A DNA stretch of 64,000 bases from an uncultured Eudoraea sp. (GTDB taxonomy: Bacteria; Bacteroidota; Bacteroidia; Flavobacteriales; Flavobacteriaceae), in NCBI RefSeq assembly GCF_947260015.1, contig NZ_CAMYOM010000003.1, positions 124,001 to 188,000 on the forward strand, written 5' to 3'. This document shows, one piece after another, positions 61,113-64,000 of the stretch. A program made the position numbers and the translations under genes. How positions within the stretch are numbered: the first letter of the stretch is position 1; every line of letters begins with the position of its first letter. The notes under the pieces are model-generated. The model worked only from the letters and a program-made list of their open reading frames with translations, was not told where the DNA came from and made no database searches.

Positions 61113-62384
61113 ATGAAAATTGTTACCGCAGCGGAAGCTGCCGCCATTGTAAAATCCGGGGATCGGATATTTCTTCAAGGAGCCGCTATGACTCCTAATA
61201 CCTTAATTAATAGTATTTGTGAAAGATATGAGGAATTAGAACAAGTAGAGATTATTTCAATACATACTGAAGGTGAGGTGAAATATGCAATACCTCCTTA
61301 TAATCAGGCCTTTAATATAAATAGTTGTTTTGTTGGAGGCAATGTCAGAAAGGCAGTGAACACAAATAAAGGTGATTATATCCCTATTTTTCTGAGTGAA
61401 ATACATTTACTGTTCAGGCGAAATATTTTACCCCTTGATGTAGCGGTGGTTCAGGTATCTCCCCCGGACCGGCATGGGTATTGTTCTTTAGGAGTTTCTG
61501 TGGATATTGCCTTGCCCGCAGTTCAGACAGCAAAAAAAGTAATTGCTCAGATTAATCCGCAGGTACCAAGAACTCACGGAGATGGTATTATTCATAAAAA
61601 CAGTATTGATCTGGCCATAGAAGTTGACGAGCCCATCCATGTTGCACCAATTACCCAAATTACAGATTTGGAACACAAAATAGGCAAAAATGTTGCCGGA
61701 CTAATTGAAGATGGTGCCACTTTACAATTGGGTATCGGAAATATTCCCAATGCTGTTTTAAGCAATTTACACGACCATAAAAGATTAGGCGTACATACAG
61801 AAATGTTTTCCGATGGTCTCTTACCTTTAGTTGAGAAAGGCATTATTACGGGTGAGGAAAAAGAGATTAAAACCGGTAAAATTGTTACTTGTTTCGCCGC
61901 AGGAACTAAAAATTTATACGATTTTGTAGATGACAATCCACTGGTGCATTTCAAAGAAGCAGGATATACTAATGATACTAGTTTAATTTCACAAAATCCT
62001 AAAGTAACGGCAATAAACAGTGCCATTGAAATAGATCTTACCGGACAGGTCTGTGCCGACAGTATTGGACAACGACACTTTTCCGGTGTTGGAGGTCAAA
62101 TGGATTTTATAAGAGGTGCCACTATTTCAGAAGGAGGAAAACCAATTTTTGCCCTTTCCGCAGCCACGGCAAAGGGAGTAAGCAAGATTACCCCTACCCT
62201 TAAAGATGGCGCAGGAGTTACTACTACCAGAGCTCATGTTCACTACGTGGTAACTGAGTATGGTGTGGTAAATCTTTTTGGTCAAAATTTATATGAAAGG
62301 GCAAAAGCCTTGATATCTATTTCACATCCGGACCATCGTGAAATGTTGATAAAAGCCGCATATGAACGTTTTGAACGATCTTAA
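61113..62384 (+). CDS. Acetyl-CoA hydrolase/transferase family protein (CoA-transferase)
   Basis: 423 residues from the ATG at 61113; upstream codons from 61053 overlap the previous gene and are not conserved in look. Class I CoA-transferase of the AbfT/Cat1 type. GIGNIPNAVL and HTEMFSDGLLPLVEKG are in the middle; GGQMDFIRGATISEGGKP and VVTEYGVVNLFG, holding the probable catalytic Glu, are near the end. Family members move CoA between acetyl-CoA and 4-hydroxybutyrate, succinate or similar acids. The acid used here is unknown. Confidence 0.87.
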   Translation: MKIVTAAEAAAIVKSGDRIFLQGAAMTPNTLINSICERYEELEQVEIISIHTEGEVKYAIPPYNQAFNINSCFVGGNVRKAVNTNKGDYIPIFLSEIHLLFRRNILPLDVAVVQVSPPDRHGYCSLGVSVDIALPAVQTAKKVIAQINPQVPRTHGDGIIHKNSIDLAIEVDEPIHVAPITQITDLEHKIGKNVAGLIEDGATLQLGIGNIPNAVLSNLHDHKRLGVHTEMFSDGLLPLVEKGIITGEEKEIKTGKIVTCFAAGTKNLYDFVDDNPLVHFKEAGYTNDTSLISQNPKVTAINSAIEIDLTGQVCADSIGQRHFSGVGGQMDFIRGATISEGGKPIFALSAATAKGVSKITPTLKDGAGVTTTRAHVHYVVTEYGVVNLFGQNLYERAKALISISHPDHREMLIKAAYERFERS

Positions 62385-62393
62385 GAAATATTA

Positions 62394-63044
62394 ATGCAAC
62401 TAGAGCGATATATTGACCATACCATATTAAAGCCTACAGCAACGCCTATGGCAATAAGACAGTTATGCGCTGAAGCCCGTGAATTTAATTTTTATGCTGT
62501 TTGTGTCAACAGTTGTTACGTTGCATTGGCAAAGGAGGAATTGAAGGATTCGGGTATTAAAATAGCCGCGGTAATAGGTTTTCCATTAGGGGCCATGTCT
62601 ACCGAATCTAAATTATACGAGGCTCAATTCTGCATTGAACATGGAGCAGATGAGATAGATATGGTTATTAATATCGGTTGGTTAAAATTCGAAGAATACC
62701 GTCTGGTAAAAGATGAAATAACTAAAATAAAACAGGCCATTGGGTCCAGGAAATTGAAAGTAATAATTGAGACCTGTTATTTAACTGCTGAAGAAAAAAA
62801 AATAGCCAGTATGCTGGTTGTTGAGGGAAAGGCAGATTTTGTGAAGACTTCAACCGGATTTGGATCAGGCGGAGCTACATTTGAAGATATTGAATTAATA
62901 AAACGTGTAATTCAAAACAAAATACAGATCAAAGCCTCAGGAGGTATTAAAGATAGAATAACCGCCAAACGTTATTTAGACATGGGAGTTTCTCGTTTAG
63001 GAACCTCCTCAGGAATTGCAATAGTTACTGACTCTAATTCATAA
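62394..63044 (+). CDS. deoC: Deoxyribose-phosphate aldolase
   Basis: Splits 2-deoxyribose 5-phosphate into glyceraldehyde 3-phosphate and acetaldehyde in deoxynucleoside breakdown. 216 residues. IDHTILKPTATPMAIRQLC is at the N terminus, the Schiff-base Lys in VKTSTGFGSGGAT and the second active-site Lys in IKASGGIKDRITA. Three bases separate it from deoD, so the two are cotranscribed. Confidence 0.96.
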   Translation: MQLERYIDHTILKPTATPMAIRQLCAEAREFNFYAVCVNSCYVALAKEELKDSGIKIAAVIGFPLGAMSTESKLYEAQFCIEHGADEIDMVINIGWLKFEEYRLVKDEITKIKQAIGSRKLKVIIETCYLTAEEKKIASMLVVEGKADFVKTSTGFGSGGATFEDIELIKRVIQNKIQIKASGGIKDRITAKRYLDMGVSRLGTSSGIAIVTDSNS

Positions 63045-63047
63045 TCT

Positions 63048-63746
63048 ATGAGTGCCCACATCAATGCAAAAAAGAATGAGATTGCCGATACAGTTTTAAT
63101 GCCGGGTGATCCGTTACGTGCCAAATGGATTGCTGAGACATTTTTGGATAAAGCTTATTGTTACTCAAATATTCGCGGTATGCTAGGTTATACAGGGGAA
63201 TATAAAGGGCAGCGTATCTCTGTCCAGGGCAGTGGTATGGGTATCCCTTCATCATTGATATATTATCACGAACTTATTAAAGATTTCGATGTGAAACGCA
63301 TAATCAGGGTAGGTACTGCCGGGTCCTATCAAGAAAATATTAAGATCCGGGACATTGTATTAGCGCTTTCAGCTTCACATAATTCGAGCATAAATAATGC
63401 CATTTTTAATGATGTTACTTATGCTCCTACAGCCAACTTTAATCTGATCATAAAAGCTGCTTCATATATGAATGATAATAACATTCCTTTTATAGCTGGT
63501 AATGTACTTTCCTCAGATCTCTATTACGAGCACGATGCAAGGGCTTACGAAAAATGGGCTGATTATGGCGTACTTTGTGTTGAAATGGAAAGCGCCGGAC
63601 TTTACACTATTGCAGCAAAGTATAATATTGAAGCGCTAACAATTCTAACTATTTCTGACTCTTTGGTAACCAAAGAGAAATGTAGTTTTGAAGAAAGAGA
63701 AAGTACATTTGAAGAAATGGTTCGAATAGCATTAAACATTTGCTAA
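63048..63746 (+). CDS. deoD: Purine-nucleoside phosphorylase (DeoD type)
   Basis: Phosphorolysis of purine (deoxy)nucleosides to base and (deoxy)ribose 1-phosphate. 232 residues. Typical stretches are VLMPGDPLRAKWIAETFL, the phosphate site RIIRVGTAGSYQENIKIRD, VEMESAGLYTIAAKY (with the ribose-binding Met/Glu) and LTISDSLVTKE with the purine-binding Asp. It forms a deoxynucleoside salvage pair with deoC. Confidence 0.96.
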   Translation: MSAHINAKKNEIADTVLMPGDPLRAKWIAETFLDKAYCYSNIRGMLGYTGEYKGQRISVQGSGMGIPSSLIYYHELIKDFDVKRIIRVGTAGSYQENIKIRDIVLALSASHNSSINNAIFNDVTYAPTANFNLIIKAASYMNDNNIPFIAGNVLSSDLYYEHDARAYEKWADYGVLCVEMESAGLYTIAAKYNIEALTILTISDSLVTKEKCSFEERESTFEEMVRIALNIC

Positions 63747-63770
63747 TTACAATTGAGCACGAGTTGAACC

Positions 63771-64000
63771 ATGATTTATAAACACATTCCCGAGGTAATA
63801 GTAAAAGCCGAATTTTCTAATTGTAAAAAATTCCGATATCAGCTTACTATAGAAAATACAGCAAAAACAAGCGGCAACACCCTCTGTGTTATTATGCAAA
63901 ATCCCAGTGTTGCCAGTGCAAAGTTTGCGGACAAATCTGTTCAATTTCTGGAAAAACTAATTTTTGAAAAAGAAGTTGAGCAATTTAGAAACGTAAAAAC
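63771..64000 (+). CDS. DUF1643 protein, partial
   Basis: 76 codons before the window ends. YQLTIENTAKTSGNTLCVIM and QNPSVASAKFADKSVQFLEK fit the DUF1643 family, whose N-terminal region has the pattern ImxNPSxAd. Function unknown. An in-frame stop two codons before the ATG at 63771 fixes the start. It follows deoD by 24 bases. Confidence 0.7.
   Translation, partial: MIYKHIPEVIVKAEFSNCKKFRYQLTIENTAKTSGNTLCVIMQNPSVASAKFADKSVQFLEKLIFEKEVEQFRNVK

Noticed and set aside
1-64000. CRISPR arrays, insertion sequences, prophage genes, rRNA operons
   Set aside because: No regularly spaced repeats, transposase or integrase motifs, phage proteins or rRNA signatures were seen.

Overview
The window looks like a chromosomal segment of a marine-type member of the Flavobacteriaceae (Bacteroidota). 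The signs are low GC, few Shine-Dalgarno sequences, promoter elements of the Bacteroidota type (TTTG, 16 bases, then TAnnTTTG), and many families typical of Flavobacteriia: Lacal_2735, DUF4199, DUF5916, DUF2452, TIGR03643, DUF4407, DUF4230, DUF3667, fused CcoNO and a membrane-anchored MutS relative. I saw no transposase, integrase, phage gene, CRISPR array or rRNA.

Layout. 1-4961 (minus): 2-oxoglutarate dehydrogenase genes sucA and sucB, with an exported M23-type peptidase gene between them. 5053-10840: small hypothetical proteins, an exported amidohydrolase, galE, a nucleotide-sugar aminotransferase and divergent kdtA (envelope polysaccharide and LPS core). 10967-15941: a lipoprotein, an MFS sugar porter, a 42-residue membrane protein and a complete DctPQM TRAP transporter. 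16023-19091: a DUF5916 outer-membrane protein and a DUF4199 membrane protein. 19376-27499: a photolyase/cryptochrome cluster. 27799-27880: tRNA-Leu(UAG). 28042-40235: housekeeping and hypothetical genes (M20 dipeptidase, a broken DUF4407 gene, membrane MutS-like ATPase, a decayed DUF4260 gene, cyclase, hemW, ruvC, nitroreductase). 40354-46200: histidine utilisation operon hutHIUG, meeting hmgA tail to tail. 47616-52314: NDH-2, a predicted surface lipoprotein, a universal stress protein and a Crp/Fnr regulator. 52426-61062: the cbb3 oxidase operon ccoI-S-NO-Q-P-G-H plus a SafE-like gene. 61113-64000: a CoA-transferase, deoC, deoD and the start of a DUF1643 gene.

How the genes work together. 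The photolyase cluster carries three different photolyase/cryptochrome relatives, a flavin reductase that could keep their flavins reduced, and their usual small companions (TIGR03643, DUF2256, DUF2452). Its first gene and its last gene, an FAD oxidoreductase, share the same 32-base promoter/operator layout, which suggests one regulator for both units. Two of the three photolyase relatives lack hallmark residues of their families. A 95-bp copy of the FAD oxidoreductase gene has replaced the end of a pterin synthase gene inside the cluster. In the respiratory region, the Crp/Fnr regulator lies divergently next to the cbb3 genes, and near-identical 12-bp palindromes stand before the regulator/ccoI, before ccoS and before the universal stress gene. 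This looks like a small low-oxygen regulon visible from sequence alone.

Decay is visible at three loci: DUF4407 (frameshift with missing residues), DUF4260 (nonsense codon plus two frameshifts) and the pterin synthase (truncated).
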